Under the pieces are notes generated by a model. It did no database searches. It saw nothing but the letters and a program-made list of their open reading frames with translations, and was not told the DNA's origin. A stretch of 64,000 nucleotides of DNA, from positions 1-64,000 of the forward strand of contig CP018783.1 of NCBI GenBank assembly GCA_002025645.1, read 5' to 3'. Positions 39,910 through 48,997 of the stretch are shown here, piece by piece (the stretch's first letter is position 1; every line of letters begins with the position of its first letter). Origin of the DNA: Curtobacterium pusillum. Lineage in GTDB: Bacteria > Actinomycetota > Actinomycetes > Actinomycetales > Microbacteriaceae. Made by a program: the position numbers and the translations under genes.

Positions 39910-41217
39910 ATGATGCAGCGAATCGACCTCCGCGGCGGGCTCCCCGCCCGTGCCGACCTCCTCCGACTCATGCCCCGCGCCGCCGGTGACGTCTCGCACG
40001 CCGTCGACGCCGCACGGGAGCTCGTGGACGCGGTCCGCGAGCACGGCGAGTCGGCGCTGCGCGAGCAGGCCGAGCGGTTCGACGGGGGAGCGCCGGAGCA
40101 CGTGCGCGTGCCGGCCGCCGAGATCGCCGCCGCCGTCGCTGGGCTCACCCCGGCGCTGCGCGCGTCCCTCGACGAGGCGATCCGCCGCGTCCGGGCCGCG
40201 AGCGCCGCACAGGTGCCCGCGGCGTCCGTCACCACGCTGGCCGACGGTGCCGAGGTGCACCAGCGCTGGCAGCCGATGCGCCGCGTGGGGCTGTACGTCC
40301 CCGGTGGCAAGGCGGTGTACCCGTCGAGCGTGGTCATGAACGTGGTGCCCGCGCAGGTCGCCGGCGTCGGGTCGATCGCCCTCGTGTCCCCACCCCAGCG
40401 GGACCACGGCGGAGCGGTGCACCCGACGATCCTCGCGGCCGCCGGGCTCCTCGGCGTCGACGAGGTCTACGCGATGGGCGGTGCCGGGGCGATCGGCGCG
40501 CTGGCGTACGGCGTGCCGTCGATCGGGCTCGAGCCGGTCGACCTCGTCACGGGTCCCGGCAACAACTACGTCGCCGCGGCGAAGCGCCTGGTGCGCGGGG
40601 TCGTCGGCATCGACGCCGAGGCCGGGGCCACTGAGATCCTCGTGATCGCCGACGACACCGCCGACGCCGGGTTCGTGGCCGCCGACCTCATCAGCCAGGC
40701 CGAGCACGACGAGCAGGCCGGCAGTGTGCTGGTGACGACGTCGGCGACGTTCGCCGATGCGGTGGAGGCCGCCATCCCGTCGCGGGTGGCTGCGCTGGGG
40801 ACTGCTGCGCGCCTCCAGACCGCCCTGGACGGACCGCAGTCCGCCCTCGTGCTGGTGGACTCGCTCGCCGACGCCGCGACCGTGAGCAACGCGTACGGGC
40901 CGGAGCACCTCGAGATCCAGACGGCCGACGACGACGCCGTGCTCGCGCAGATCGACGCCGCCGGCGCGGTGTTCGTCGGGCCGAGCACGCCGGTCAGCCT
41001 GGGGGACTACCTCGCCGGGTCGAACCACGTGCTCCCGACCGGCGGTCAGGCGCGGTTCGGCTCCGGGCTGTCCGCGTCGACGTTCCTCCGGCCGCAGCAG
41101 GTCATCCGGTACACGCCGTCGGCGTTGTCCGAGGTCGCCGGCCACATCGTCGCCCTCTCCACCGAGGAACAGCTCCCCGCGCACGGCGCCGCCGTGACGG
41201 AGCGCACGAACCGATAG
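39910..41217 (+). CDS. hisD: HisD, histidinol dehydrogenase
   Basis: Zinc-dependent NAD oxidoreductase catalysing the last two steps of histidine synthesis, from L-histidinol to L-histidine. The protein has 435 residues. [18 protein letters not shown] is the nucleotide-binding region, [12 protein letters not shown] follows, and the zinc and catalytic site is in [15 protein letters not shown], with [10 protein letters not shown] and SVSTFLR-like [10 protein letters not shown] at the end. ATG 39910 is followed at once by a second ATG at 39913. Neither has a clear ribosome binding site. Unusually, no other his gene is in the window. It is followed by nrdR after 13 bases. Confidence 0.97.
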   Translation: MMQRIDLRGGLPARADLLRLMPRAAGDVSHAVDAARELVDAVREHGESALREQAERFDGGAPEHVRVPAAEIAAAVAGLTPALRASLDEAIRRVRAASAAQVPAASVTTLADGAEVHQRWQPMRRVGLYVPGGKAVYPSSVVMNVVPAQVAGVGSIALVSPPQRDHGGAVHPTILAAAGLLGVDEVYAMGGAGAIGALAYGVPSIGLEPVDLVTGPGNNYVAAAKRLVRGVVGIDAEAGATEILVIADDTADAGFVAADLISQAEHDEQAGSVLVTTSATFADAVEAAIPSRVAALGTAARLQTALDGPQSALVLVDSLADAATVSNAYGPEHLEIQTADDDAVLAQIDAAGAVFVGPSTPVSLGDYLAGSNHVLPTGGQARFGSGLSASTFLRPQQVIRYTPSALSEVAGHIVALSTEEQLPAHGAAVTERTNR

Positions 41218-41220
41218 CCT
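41215..41220 (+). promoter_or_regulatory. Possible nrdR -10 element
   Basis: TAGCCT spans the hisD stop codon and lies 10 bases before the nrdR ATG. The same hexamer occurs at 8575-8580 before sepF. A near-leaderless nrdR message is possible, although ggggga in between could serve as a ribosome binding site. Confidence 0.35.
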
Positions 41221-41230
41221 GGGGGACGCC

Positions 41231-41719
41231 ATGTTCTGCCCCTTCTGCCGCCACCCGGACTCCCGCGTCGTCGATTCCCGGACGAGCGACGACGGAACCT
41301 CCATCCGTCGCCGTCGTCAGTGCCCCAACTGCGGGCGCCGCTTCTCGACCACCGAGACCGCCTCGCTCAACGTGGTGAAGCGCAACGGGGTAACCGAGGC
41401 GTTCAGCCGCGACAAGATCGTCTCCGGCGTGCGCAAGGCGTGTCAGGGCCGCCCGGTGACGGACGGCGACCTGGCGGTGCTCGCGCAGCGCGTCGAGGAG
41501 ACCGTCCGCTCGTCCGGCTCGAGCCAGATCGACGCGAACGACATCGGCCTCGCGATCCTCGACCCGCTCCGCGAACTCGACGAGGTCGCGTTCCTGCGGT
41601 TCGCGAGCGTCTACCAGGCCTTCGACTCGCTCGAGGACTTCGAGGACGCCATCGGGCAGCTCCGCATCGACCACCACGGCGGGGCAGGGGCTGCGTCGCC
41701 GGCCGGGGCCGACGCGTGA
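41231..41719 (+). CDS. nrdR: NrdR, ribonucleotide reductase repressor
   Basis: Zinc-finger/ATP-cone transcriptional repressor of ribonucleotide reductase genes, which senses ATP/dATP. It has 162 residues. The N-terminal zinc ribbon is [17 protein letters not shown] with the second pair in [11 protein letters not shown], and the ATP-cone domain runs about residues 47-137 ([20 protein letters not shown]). Ribonucleotide reductase genes are not in this window, so any NrdR boxes regulated by it lie elsewhere. The stop overlaps the pyrD start as GTGA, so nrdR and pyrD are translationally coupled. Confidence 0.97.
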   Translation: MFCPFCRHPDSRVVDSRTSDDGTSIRRRRQCPNCGRRFSTTETASLNVVKRNGVTEAFSRDKIVSGVRKACQGRPVTDGDLAVLAQRVEETVRSSGSSQIDANDIGLAILDPLRELDEVAFLRFASVYQAFDSLEDFEDAIGQLRIDHHGGAGAASPAGADA

Positions 41720-42792
41720 GCGGCATCGCGGAACGCATCGTCCGCGGCGGGTACGCCGTCGTCTTCCGCTCCGTGTTCGCGAACATGGACCCCGAGCGCG
41801 CACACCACATCGCCTTCGCGGTGATCAAGACGCTGCCGCACGTGCCGATCGTCCGCGGTCTGGTCGAGCGGTACTCCCGCCCCTCAGCGATGGACGGCGT
41901 CACCACGATGGGGATCCACTTCCCGTCGCGGTTCGGCCTCGCCGCCGGGTTCGACAAGGACGCCCGCGGCATCGCCGGACTCGGGGTCCTCGGGTTCGGG
42001 CACGTCGAGGTCGGCACCATCACCGCGAAGCCGCAGCCCGGCAACGAACGACCGCGGCTCTTCCGGATCATCCCGGACCGCGCGCTCATCAACCGGATGG
42101 GCTTCAACAACCACGGTGCCGCCGCGGCCGCCCGCAAGCTCGAACGCGCCCGCCGGAACCCCGGTCGCCCGGTCATCGGCGTCAACATCGGCAAGAGCCG
42201 GGTCGTCGACGTCGCCGACGCGATCGACGACTACCTCGAGTCCACCCGACGCCTCGCACCGTTCGCCGACTACCTGGCCGTCAACGTCAGCTCGCCGAAC
42301 ACGCCTGGCCTCCGTGGCCTGCAGGAGCTCGACCAGCTCCGCCCGCTGCTCACCGCCGTGCGGGACGCCGCCGGGAGGGTGCCGGTACTCGTGAAGATCG
42401 CGCCGGACCTCACCGACGAGCAGGTCGACGCGATCGCCGAGCTCGCGGTGTCCCTCGGGTTGGCCGGCGTCATCGCGAACAACACCACGATCTCGCGGGC
42501 GGGCCTCGTGACCCCGGATGCCTCGGTGTCCGAGATGGGCGCTGGCGGTCTCTCCGGGGCACCGATCGCTGCCCGTTCCCTCGAGGTCCTGCGGCGCGTA
42601 CGCGCGGCCGTGCCGGCGGACTTCTGCGTCATCGCGGTCGGGGGCGTGACGAGCGAGCAGGACGTGCAGGACCGCATCGACGCGGGGGCCACGCTCGTGC
42701 AGGGCTACACGGCGTTCCTCTACGAGGGGCCGACGTGGGCGACGCGCATCAACCGGCTGCGGCGGCGGCGCCTGCGGCGCGCTGCGCGCTGA
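41716..42792 (+). CDS. pyrD: PyrD, class 2 dihydroorotate dehydrogenase (quinone)
   Basis: Membrane-associated FMN flavoprotein that oxidises dihydroorotate to orotate and passes electrons to quinone. The protein has 358 residues from GTG 41716. The N-terminal helix region ([21 protein letters not shown]) fits the membrane-binding extension of class 2 enzymes. [18 protein letters not shown] is the first FMN site, [14 protein letters not shown] contains the catalytic-base serine region, and [11 protein letters not shown] with [12 protein letters not shown] forms the phosphate-binding end. Quinone dependence links it to the respiratory genes of this window. Confidence 0.96.
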   Translation: MSGIAERIVRGGYAVVFRSVFANMDPERAHHIAFAVIKTLPHVPIVRGLVERYSRPSAMDGVTTMGIHFPSRFGLAAGFDKDARGIAGLGVLGFGHVEVGTITAKPQPGNERPRLFRIIPDRALINRMGFNNHGAAAAARKLERARRNPGRPVIGVNIGKSRVVDVADAIDDYLESTRRLAPFADYLAVNVSSPNTPGLRGLQELDQLRPLLTAVRDAAGRVPVLVKIAPDLTDEQVDAIAELAVSLGLAGVIANNTTISRAGLVTPDASVSEMGAGGLSGAPIAARSLEVLRRVRAAVPADFCVIAVGGVTSEQDVQDRIDAGATLVQGYTAFLYEGPTWATRINRLRRRRLRRAAR

Positions 42793-42831
42793 CGCTGACG
42801 CGGGCGCGCTCGCGCTAGGCCGCTCGCGCGA

Positions 42832-42894
42832 CGCCGAGATCGCACGACGTGTTGCTCGGCGCGCCGCGGAGCAGCACTCTCCGCGATCTCGGCG
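42832..42894. repeat. Long palindromic element, family 2, copy 2
   Basis: Outer arms CGCCGAGATCGC (42832-42843) and GCGATCTCGGCG (42883-42894) are perfect complements. Inside, GTGTTGCTC pairs with GAGCAGCAC with a G-T pair, making a long imperfect hairpin. The sequence after the left stem (ACGACGTGTTG) matches ACGAAGTGTCG beside the similar stem at 12045-12139. It lies between the converging pyrD and DUF3043 genes. Confidence 0.65.
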
Positions 42895-42908
42895 GGCCGG
42901 ACGCGACA

Positions 42909-42938
42909 AAGCGCCGCCCGGCGAACCGGACGGCGCTT
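42909..42938 (-). terminator. Terminator of the DUF3043 gene
   Basis: AAGCGCCGCCCGG (42909-42921) and CCGGACGGCGCTT (42926-42938) pair with one mismatch-type G-T. On the minus strand the loop is the stable UUCG tetraloop and a short U-rich run (TTGTCG) follows the stem. It lies 10 bases past the DUF3043 stop, so it is a good intrinsic terminator. Confidence 0.7.
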
Positions 42939-42947
42939 CGTGGTGGA

Positions 42948-43523
42948 TCAGACGGCGGGGTACTGGCCGCGCTTGACCTGGGGCTTCGGCAGGCGCAGGA
43001 AGCGCAGCTGCCACGCACGCGTGAGGATGTAGAGGAACGTTCCGCGCTGCATCGCGCCGAACTTGTTCGTGAGCTTCTTGCGGAACGACAGCCAGAGGAT
43101 GACGCAGTCGAGCACGAAGAGCGCCACGAACGCCCAGACGAGCAGGAGCGCGTACGACGCGATGACGGTCTGCGAGGCCGCGAACCCGACGATCAGGAAC
43201 AGCACGAGCACCGGCATCATGATCTCGCCGACGTTCCAGCGGGCGTCGATCCAGTCGCGCACGAACTTGCGCTGCTCGCCCTTGTCCTTCGCGGGGAGGT
43301 AGCGCTCCTCGCCGTTGGCCATGCCGACGCGGGCCTTCTCGCGCTCGTTCGTGAGGCGTGCGCGCGCGGCCTTCTTGTCCACCGGGCTGTTGCCGACGAG
43401 GGGGCGGCGGTTGGCGGCCTCACGCTCGCGACGGCTCGGGGTCGGGCGACCCTTCCCCTGCTCGAGGAGCTCGGCCTCGGTGGGGTTCACGGTCGTGTTG
43501 GTCTTGGGGGCTGCCTTCGCCAC
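42948..43523 (-). CDS. DUF3043 membrane protein
   Basis: Actinobacterial membrane protein of 191 residues with an unknown role. The first 90 residues are highly charged and basic (SRREREAANRRPLVG, KKAARARLTNEREKARV), and two hydrophobic helices follow (IMMPVLVLFLIVGFAAS and YALLLVWAFVALFVLDCVI). The C-terminus is basic (RKKLTNKFGAMQRG, LRLPKPQVKRGQYPAV). The layout matches DUF3043 proteins, which are common and conserved in Actinobacteria. Start is GTG 43523. A terminator with a UUCG loop ends it. It is divergent from the M20 peptidase across 53 bases. Confidence 0.88.
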   Translation of the reverse strand: MAKAAPKTNTTVNPTEAELLEQGKGRPTPSRREREAANRRPLVGNSPVDKKAARARLTNEREKARVGMANGEERYLPAKDKGEQRKFVRDWIDARWNVGEIMMPVLVLFLIVGFAASQTVIASYALLLVWAFVALFVLDCVILWLSFRKKLTNKFGAMQRGTFLYILTRAWQLRFLRLPKPQVKRGQYPAV

Positions 43524-43563
43524 GGTGCGTTCCTAACGGCGGTGTGCGTGCTGGATCGTCCTC

Positions 43564-43569
43564 TAGATT
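43564..43569 (+). promoter_or_regulatory. -10 box giving a leaderless M20 peptidase mRNA
   Basis: TAGATT lies only seven bases before ATG 43577. A transcript from it would begin at or next to the start codon. No ribosome binding site is present in the gap, consistent with leaderless translation. Confidence 0.45.
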
Positions 43570-43576
43570 ACCGGGC

Positions 43577-45022
43577 ATGACCGACACCGCACAGCACAGC
43601 CCCGCGACCGACCCCGCACTGCTCGACGCCCTCCGCGAACACGTGCAGGGCGCGCTGCCCACGACGATCGCCGACCTCTCCGCGCTCGTGCGGCTGCCGT
43701 CGGTGTCCTGGTCGGCCTTCGACCCGGCCAACGTGCGGGCCAGCGCCGAGGCCGTCGCGGATCTCGCGCGGTCGACGGGCGTGTTCGCGGACGACGCCGT
43801 GCGGATCGTGCGGTCGGCGGTCTCCGGGGACACCGCCGACGCCGAGTCCACCGGTGGCGAGCTCGGACAGCCCGCGGTGCTCGCGGTCCGCCCTGCCCGC
43901 AACGGCAAGCCGACGGTCATGCTCTACGCCCACCACGACGTGCAGCCGCAGGGCGACGACGCGCTCTGGGAGACCCCGCCGTTCGAGCCGACGCTCCGCG
44001 GTGACCGCCTGTACGGCCGCGGTGCCTCGGACGACAAGGCCGGCGTCATGACCCACATCGCCTCGCTCCGGGCGGTGCACGCGCAGTTCGGTGACGACCT
44101 CGACCTCGGCGTCGTGTTGTTCGTCGAGGGCGAGGAGGAGTTCGGCTCCCGGTCGTTCCGCACCTTCCTCCGCGAGCAGAAGGAGCACCTGGCGGCGGAC
44201 GTCATCGTGGTGGCGGACAGCGACAACTGGTCGACCGAGGTGCCGTCGATCACGGTGTCCCTCCGCGGCAACGTCACGTTCAAGCTCACCCTGACGACCC
44301 TCGAGCACGCCAGCCACAGCGGCATGTTCGGGGGAGCGGCGCCCGACGCCATGATCCCGATGGTCCGGCTGCTCGCGTCCCTGCACGACGACGACGGCTC
44401 GGTCGCGGTCGAGGGGCTGACGTCCTACGACGCTCCCGTGCCGGCCCGCTCCGAGGACGAGCTCGCGACGGACGCAGCGCTCCTGCCCGGCGTCCGACCG
44501 GTAGGCCGCGGCGACGTCCTGTCCCGCATGTGGTTCCAGCCGTCGATCACCGTCACCGGCATGGACGTGCCGAGCGTCGCGAACGCGTCGAACACGCTGC
44601 TGCCGACCGTCTCTGCCCGGGTCTCGGTCCGGGTCGCCCCGGGGCAGGACGCGTCGGAGGCCGCCGCCGCGGTCGAGCGTCACCTGCGCGAGCACGTGCC
44701 GTTCGGTGCGCGGATCGAGCTCACCGAGCCGGACGCCGGCGACGGGTTCCTGGTGGACACCGCCGGTTGGGCTGTCCAGGAGGCGCGGACCGCGATGCGC
44801 GAGGGCTGGGGCAACGACGCCGTGGAGCAGGGCATCGGCGGGTCGATCCCGTTCGTGTCCGACCTCGCGGCGGAGTTCCCGGAGGCGCAGATCCTCGTCA
44901 CCGGCGTCGAGGACCCGGACACCCGTGCGCACAGCCCGAACGAGTCGCAGCACCTCGGTGTGCTGCACCGCGCGATCGCATCGGAGACGATCCTGCTGGC
45001 GCGTCTCGCGACTCGCGGCTGA
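43577..45022 (+). CDS. M20-family dipeptidase
   Basis: Zinc metallopeptidase of 481 residues, M20 family (CNDP-like dipeptidase group). MLYAHHDVQPQGDDALWETPPF has the first metal ligand His, GRGASDDKAGVMTH the bridging Asp, and VEGEEEFGSRSFRTFL the catalytic Glu plus metal Glu. IVVADSDNW supplies a further ligand, and the lid or dimer domain follows (VSLRGNVTFKLTLTTLEHASHSGMFGGAAPD). The final His is in DTRAHSPNESQHL. It probably cleaves dipeptides in the cytoplasm, since no signal peptide is present. Start ATG 43577 sits seven bases from a possible -10 box. It lies 58 bases upstream of erpA. Confidence 0.93.
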   Translation: MTDTAQHSPATDPALLDALREHVQGALPTTIADLSALVRLPSVSWSAFDPANVRASAEAVADLARSTGVFADDAVRIVRSAVSGDTADAESTGGELGQPAVLAVRPARNGKPTVMLYAHHDVQPQGDDALWETPPFEPTLRGDRLYGRGASDDKAGVMTHIASLRAVHAQFGDDLDLGVVLFVEGEEEFGSRSFRTFLREQKEHLAADVIVVADSDNWSTEVPSITVSLRGNVTFKLTLTTLEHASHSGMFGGAAPDAMIPMVRLLASLHDDDGSVAVEGLTSYDAPVPARSEDELATDAALLPGVRPVGRGDVLSRMWFQPSITVTGMDVPSVANASNTLLPTVSARVSVRVAPGQDASEAAAAVERHLREHVPFGARIELTEPDAGDGFLVDTAGWAVQEARTAMREGWGNDAVEQGIGGSIPFVSDLAAEFPEAQILVTGVEDPDTRAHSPNESQHLGVLHRAIASETILLARLATRG

Positions 45023-45029
45023 CGGTGCT

Positions 45030-45035
45030 TACAAT
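45030..45035 (+). promoter_or_regulatory. Possible erpA -10 element
   Basis: TACAAT with an upstream TG pair (tgctTACAAT) fits an extended -10 box. It lies 46 bases before erpA, whose ribosome binding site is ggaggg at 45065-45070. Confidence 0.45.
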
Positions 45036-45080
45036 CGGACCAGGAGCGGTGAACCACACCGCCCGGAGGGAGACGCGCGG

Positions 45081-45455
45081 ATGAGCGACACCATCACCGA
45101 GAACGCACCGGCGACCGAGACGCCCTCGCACGGCGTCCTGCTCAGCGACGCGGCCGCGGCGAAGGTGGCGAGCCTCCTCGAACAAGAGGGCCGCGACGAC
45201 CTCCGCCTGCGTCTCGCCGTGCAGCCCGGCGGCTGCTCCGGTCTGATCTACCAGCTCTACTTCGACGAGCGGCTGCTCGACGGCGACGCCACGGCCGAGT
45301 TCGAGCCCGGTGTCGAGGTCGTCGTCGACAAGATGAGCGTCCCGTACCTCGACGGTGCCTCGATCGACTTCGAGGACACCATCCAGAAGCAGGGCTTCAC
45401 GATCGACAACCCCAACGCGCAGGGCAGCTGCGCGTGCGGTGACAGCTTCCACTGA
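45081..45455 (+). CDS. erpA: ErpA-type iron-sulfur cluster insertion protein
   Basis: A-type carrier that delivers [4Fe-4S] clusters to apo-proteins. The protein has 124 residues. The three cysteines of the family are present: Cys52 in QPGGCSGLIYQ, Cys117 and Cys119 in GSCACGDSFH. VSVPYLDGASIDFEDTIQKQGF precedes the last pair (quoted here only as the segment around residue 95). ATG 45081 is preceded by ggaggg. A strong hairpin terminator follows at 45472-45512. It stands before the aa3 oxidase genes, a common actinobacterial neighbourhood. IscA and ErpA cannot be fully separated from sequence. Confidence 0.93.
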   Translation: MSDTITENAPATETPSHGVLLSDAAAAKVASLLEQEGRDDLRLRLAVQPGGCSGLIYQLYFDERLLDGDATAEFEPGVEVVVDKMSVPYLDGASIDFEDTIQKQGFTIDNPNAQGSCACGDSFH

Positions 45456-45471
45456 TCACCCGTCGATCCGA

Positions 45472-45512
45472 CACGAGCGGGGAGTGACCGACACGGTCGC
45501 TCCCCGCTCGTG
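45472..45512 (+). terminator. erpA terminator hairpin
   Basis: An 18-base stem, CACGAGCGGGGAGTGACC (45472-45489) with GGTCGCTCCCCGCTCGTG (45495-45512), has one G-T pair and a five-base loop. It begins 17 bases after the erpA stop. No U-tract is seen, common in high-GC Actinobacteria. The remaining part of the 258-base gap to ctaC carries the promoter region listed next. Confidence 0.75.
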
Positions 45513-45620
45513 CGTTCCCCGGGCGTGGCATCCCGCACGACCAGGGAAAACGCGTCCGGAACGGGTGCGGATCGCGGCCGAGTGCGTGTCGCGTGTGCGC
45601 GAGCGGTCTCCAGCTGCGAG

Positions 45621-45626
45621 TAAGCT
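45621..45626 (+). promoter_or_regulatory. Possible ctaC -10 element
   Basis: TAAGCT lies 88 bases before the ctaC start and gives a long leader. The leader contains a short region of repeated ggag and a clear gagagg binding site at 45701-45706. No strong -35 box. Confidence 0.35.
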
Positions 45627-45713
45627 AGGAGTGTTCCAACCAAGCTGGGAGCGGGCCATGAGCGACCTTCGCGTCGCAGGCTCCTCCGGTTTCACGTCTT
45701 CCGAGAGGTAACA

Positions 45714-46613
45714 GTGCGTTCGAATCGCCGTATACGTTGGGCGGCCGTCCCGGTGGCCGTCGGTCTGGTCATCGCACTGGCTGGCTGCACGCAGCAGCAG
45801 CTGAACGGATGGCTCCCCGGCACGGAGGAGACGAAGGACGTCACCAACCACACGAGCCGCATCGTCGGCCTGTGGACCACCAGCTGGGTCGTCCTGCTCG
45901 CGGTCGGTCTGATCGTCTGGGGCCTCATCATCTGGGCCGCCATCGTCTACCGCCGCCGCAAGGGCCAGACCGGCCTGCCGGTGCAGATGCGGTACAACAT
46001 GCCGCTCGAGATCTTCTACACGATCGTGCCGCTGATCCTCGTCCTCGGCTTCTTCGCCTTCACCGCGAAGGACCAGGCCGCGATCGAGAAGCCGTTCACC
46101 AACCCGGACGCCACCGTGCACGTGTACGGCAAGCGCTGGGCATGGGACTTCAACTACATCGACCAGAAGAACCCCGGCGAGAGCGTCTACTACCAGGGCA
46201 TCCAGGCCCAGGAAGAAGAGAACGCCAAGGGCGCGATCGACGAGTCGCAGCTGCCGACCCTGTACCTGCCCCAGGGCAAGAAGGTCAAGATCGAGCTGTC
46301 CTCGCGCGACGTCGACCACTCCTTCTGGATCATCGACTTCCTGTACAAGAAGGACATGCTCCCGGGCAAGACGAACTACGAGTACTTCATCCCGGAGAAG
46401 CTCGGCACGTACCAGGGCAAGTGCGCCGAGCTCTGCGGTGAGTACCACTCGCTCATGCTCTTCCAGGTGAAGGTCGTGACGCCGGCGCAGTACCAGGACT
46501 ACCTCGACACCCTGAAGGACCAGGGCAAGGTGGGTCTGCTCGGCAACGAGTACAACACCAACACGAACGAACCGGACAACAAGGCGCCGGTGGCGTCGAG
46601 CGAGAACGAGTAG
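45714..46613 (+). CDS. ctaC: CtaC, cytochrome c oxidase subunit II
   Basis: CuA-containing subunit II of the aa3 oxidase, 299 residues from GTG 45714. A lipoprotein signal with lipobox ALAGC (Cys near residue 25) is followed by two transmembrane helices (TTSWVVLLAVGLIVWGLIIW and IFYTIVPLILVLGFFAFTA). The CuA site is HSFWIIDFLYKKDMLPG and CAELCGEYHSLM, with Cys237, Cys241, His245 and Met248. LGTYQGKCAELCGEYH is in the expected place. The lipobox makes it a substrate of LspA. In Actinobacteria this oxidase accepts electrons directly from the bc1 complex, which is not in the window. Confidence 0.96.
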   Translation: MRSNRRIRWAAVPVAVGLVIALAGCTQQQLNGWLPGTEETKDVTNHTSRIVGLWTTSWVVLLAVGLIVWGLIIWAAIVYRRRKGQTGLPVQMRYNMPLEIFYTIVPLILVLGFFAFTAKDQAAIEKPFTNPDATVHVYGKRWAWDFNYIDQKNPGESVYYQGIQAQEEENAKGAIDESQLPTLYLPQGKKVKIELSSRDVDHSFWIIDFLYKKDMLPGKTNYEYFIPEKLGTYQGKCAELCGEYHSLMLFQVKVVTPAQYQDYLDTLKDQGKVGLLGNEYNTNTNEPDNKAPVASSENE

Positions 46614-46625
46614 GGGCTCCGAAAG

Positions 46626-48365
46626 ATGACAACGTCATTTGTCGGCCAGCCGACTGCACAGACCACGACGCCGGACTTCCAGGCGTCGAAGGTCGGTCGG
46701 AAGGGCAACATCATCGTCCGGTGGATCACCTCCACGGACCACAAGACCATCGGGTACATGTACCTGATCGCCTCGTTCATCTTCTTCCTGCTCGCGGGTG
46801 TGATGGCGCTCGTGATCCGCGCCCAGCTCTTCGAGCCCGGCCTGCACGTGGTCGCGACGAAGGAGCAGTACAACCAGCTGTTCACGATGCACGGCACGAT
46901 CATGCTGCTGATGTTCGCGACGCCGCTGTTCTCGGGCTTCGCGAACGCGATCATGCCGCTGCAGATCGGTGCGCCGGACGTCGCGTTCCCGCGTCTGAAC
47001 GGTTTCGCCTTCTGGCTCTACCTGTTCGGCTCGCTCATCGCGGTCGGTGGCTTCCTCACCCCGCAGGGTGCCGCGTCCTTCGGGTGGTTCGCCTACGCGC
47101 CACTGAGCGACACGACGTTCACACCAGGGCTCGGCGGCACGTTGTGGGTCTTCGGACTCGGCATGACGGGCTTCTCGACGATCCTCGGTGCGGTGAACTT
47201 CATCACCACGATCATCACGATGCGTGCCCCGGGTCTGACCATGTTCCGCATGTCGATCTTCACGTGGAACACCCTCGTGACGGCGCTCCTCGTGCTGATG
47301 GCCTTCCCGGTCCTCGCCGCGGCGCTCTTCGGCCTCGGGCTCGACCGCGTGTTCGACGCGCAGATCTTCAACCCGGCCAACGGCGGTGCCCTGCTCTGGC
47401 AGCACCTGTTCTGGTTCTTCGGGCACCCCGAGGTGTACATCATCGCGCTGCCGTTCTTCGGCATCGTGTCCGAGGTCTTCCCGGTCTTCAGCCGCAAGCC
47501 GATCTTCGGGTACAAGACCCTCGTCTACGCGACCATCGCGATCGCGGCCCTCTCGGTCACGGTGTGGGCTCACCACATGTACGTCACCGGTGGCGTCCTG
47601 CTCCCGTGGTTCTCGCTCATGACGATGCTCATCGCGGTCCCGACCGGCGTGAAGATCTTCAACTGGGTCGGTACGATGTGGCGTGGTTCGGTCACGTTCG
47701 AGACCCCGCTGCTCTGGGCCGTCGGCTTCCTCATCACCTTCACGTTCGGTGGTCTCACCGGTGTGATCCTGGCGTCGCCGCCGCTCGACTTCCACGTGTC
47801 CGACTCGTACTTCGTCGTCGCGCACTTCCACTACGTGGTCTTCGGAACCGTCGTCTTCGCGATGTTCTCCGGCTTCTACTTCTGGTGGCCGAAGTGGACC
47901 GGCAAGATGCTCAACGAGCGCCTCGGCAAGATCCACTTCTGGCTCCTGTTCATCGGGTTCCACACGACGTTCCTCATCCAGCACTGGCTGGGCGTCATCG
48001 GCATGCCGCGTCGGTACGCGACGTACCTGCCGAACGACGGCTTCACCTGGATGAACCAGCTGTCGACGATCGGCTCGATGATCCTCGCGATCTCGTTCCT
48101 GCCGTTCATCTTCAACGTCTACGTCACCGCCCGGAACGCACCGAAGGTCGCCGTGAACGACCCGTGGGGCTACGGCCGCTCGCTCGAGTGGGCCACCAGC
48201 TGCCCGCCGCCGCGCCACAACTTCACGTCGATCCCGCGCATCCGTTCGGAGTCCCCGGCGTTCGACCTCAACCACCCCGAAGCGGGTGTGCCGATCGGTG
48301 TGGGTCCCGCGAAGGACGCTCCCGATGCCCCGACCTACGACGCCGCGAAGGGCGAGGTGAAGTAA
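46626..48365 (+). CDS. ctaD: CtaD, cytochrome c oxidase subunit I
   Basis: Catalytic heme-copper subunit, 579 residues from ATG 46626 with a weak binding site. Twelve hydrophobic helices. The heme a ligand is in [12 protein letters not shown], and [14 protein letters not shown] (His267, Tyr271) has the crosslinked Tyr-His of the active site. [11 protein letters not shown] supplies two CuB histidines, and [11 protein letters not shown] the heme ligand pair. Proton-channel residues such as [15 protein letters not shown] [11 protein letters not shown] are in place. It follows ctaC after 12 bases, and ctaF follows after four. A ctaE (subunit III) gene is not here and is normally with the bc1 genes in Actinobacteria. 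Confidence 0.98.
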   Translation: MTTSFVGQPTAQTTTPDFQASKVGRKGNIIVRWITSTDHKTIGYMYLIASFIFFLLAGVMALVIRAQLFEPGLHVVATKEQYNQLFTMHGTIMLLMFATPLFSGFANAIMPLQIGAPDVAFPRLNGFAFWLYLFGSLIAVGGFLTPQGAASFGWFAYAPLSDTTFTPGLGGTLWVFGLGMTGFSTILGAVNFITTIITMRAPGLTMFRMSIFTWNTLVTALLVLMAFPVLAAALFGLGLDRVFDAQIFNPANGGALLWQHLFWFFGHPEVYIIALPFFGIVSEVFPVFSRKPIFGYKTLVYATIAIAALSVTVWAHHMYVTGGVLLPWFSLMTMLIAVPTGVKIFNWVGTMWRGSVTFETPLLWAVGFLITFTFGGLTGVILASPPLDFHVSDSYFVVAHFHYVVFGTVVFAMFSGFYFWWPKWTGKMLNERLGKIHFWLLFIGFHTTFLIQHWLGVIGMPRRYATYLPNDGFTWMNQLSTIGSMILAISFLPFIFNVYVTARNAPKVAVNDPWGYGRSLEWATSCPPPRHNFTSIPRIRSESPAFDLNHPEAGVPIGVGPAKDAPDAPTYDAAKGEVK

Positions 48366-48369
48366 GGCG

Positions 48370-48786
48370 ATGCGCGCCAACACCAACCTGTTCTGGATCC
48401 TCTTCGGGTTCTTCATCCTCGCGGACGCCGCGTACACCATCTGGTCGCTGATCTACTACGGCGAGCCGGAGTGGGTCGGCACCGTGGCCATCGGCCTCAC
48501 CGGGATCATGTCCGCGTTCATCGCGTTCTACCTCGGCAAGGTCATGTCCTCCCAGGGCGGCGAGCTGCCCGAGGACCGTCCGGACGCCAACATCGAGGAC
48601 GGCGACGCCGAGCTCGGGCACTTCAGCCCGTGGTCGTGGTGGCCGATCCTCCTGGCAGCCTCGACGGCGGTCGTCTTCCTCGGCGTCGCAGCCGGCCTCT
48701 GGATCGTGCCGATCGGTCTCGCCCTCGTGGCGATCACCCTCGTCGGCTGGGTCTACGAGTACTACCGCGGCAACTTCGGTCACTGA
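48370..48786 (+). CDS. ctaF: CtaF, actinobacterial cytochrome c oxidase subunit IV
   Basis: Small integral membrane subunit of the aa3 oxidase, 138 residues, found only in Actinobacteria. MRANTNLFWILFGFFIL begins the first helix; the second is VAIGLTGIMSAFIAFYL, and two more are in WWPILLAASTAVVFLGVAAGLW and VPIGLALVAITLVGWVYEYY. The polar loop has EDRPDANIEDGDAELGHF, a hallmark. ATG 48370 is four bases after ctaD. It is the last gene of ctaC-ctaD-ctaF; a perfect terminator stem follows. Confidence 0.93.
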   Translation: MRANTNLFWILFGFFILADAAYTIWSLIYYGEPEWVGTVAIGLTGIMSAFIAFYLGKVMSSQGGELPEDRPDANIEDGDAELGHFSPWSWWPILLAASTAVVFLGVAAGLWIVPIGLALVAITLVGWVYEYYRGNFGH

Positions 48787-48807
48787 CCTGAACCTGCAGC
48801 GCACCTG

Positions 48808-48842
48808 ACTTCGGGCGGCACCACACCGGTGCCGCCCGAAGT
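48808..48842 (+). terminator. cta operon terminator
   Basis: A perfect 15-base stem (ACTTCGGGCGGCACC with GGTGCCGCCCGAAGT, 48808-48822 and 48828-48842) encloses a five-base loop, 21 bases after the ctaF stop. No U-tract. Confidence 0.8.
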
Positions 48843-48890
48843 GCGTCCGGCCCCACGGCCGGTAGCGCAGCAGGAACCCCGACGAACCGG

Positions 48891-48942
48891 CCCCGCCCGG
48901 GAATCAACCAGTCCGCCCCCGCCCGGGAATCAACCAGTCCGC
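48891..48942. repeat. 26-bp tandem duplication upstream of zwf
   Basis: A 26-base unit is repeated directly in tandem (48891-48916 and 48917-48942), with the core GGGAATCAACCAGTCCG in each copy, separated by a run of c. It lies 55 bases before the zwf start, after the cta terminator, so it may be part of the zwf promoter region or simply a recent duplication. Confidence 0.8.
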
Positions 48943-48997
48943 CCACGGCTTGGCTTCAAGCGGACCACCCCCACCACAGCGAAAGGAGTCACCTCCG

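Noticed and set aside
40806..40835. Single GCGCCTCCAG arm inside hisD
   Set aside because: Only one arm of the family-1 repeat occurs and it fits normal Arg-Leu-Gln codons, so it is probably chance.
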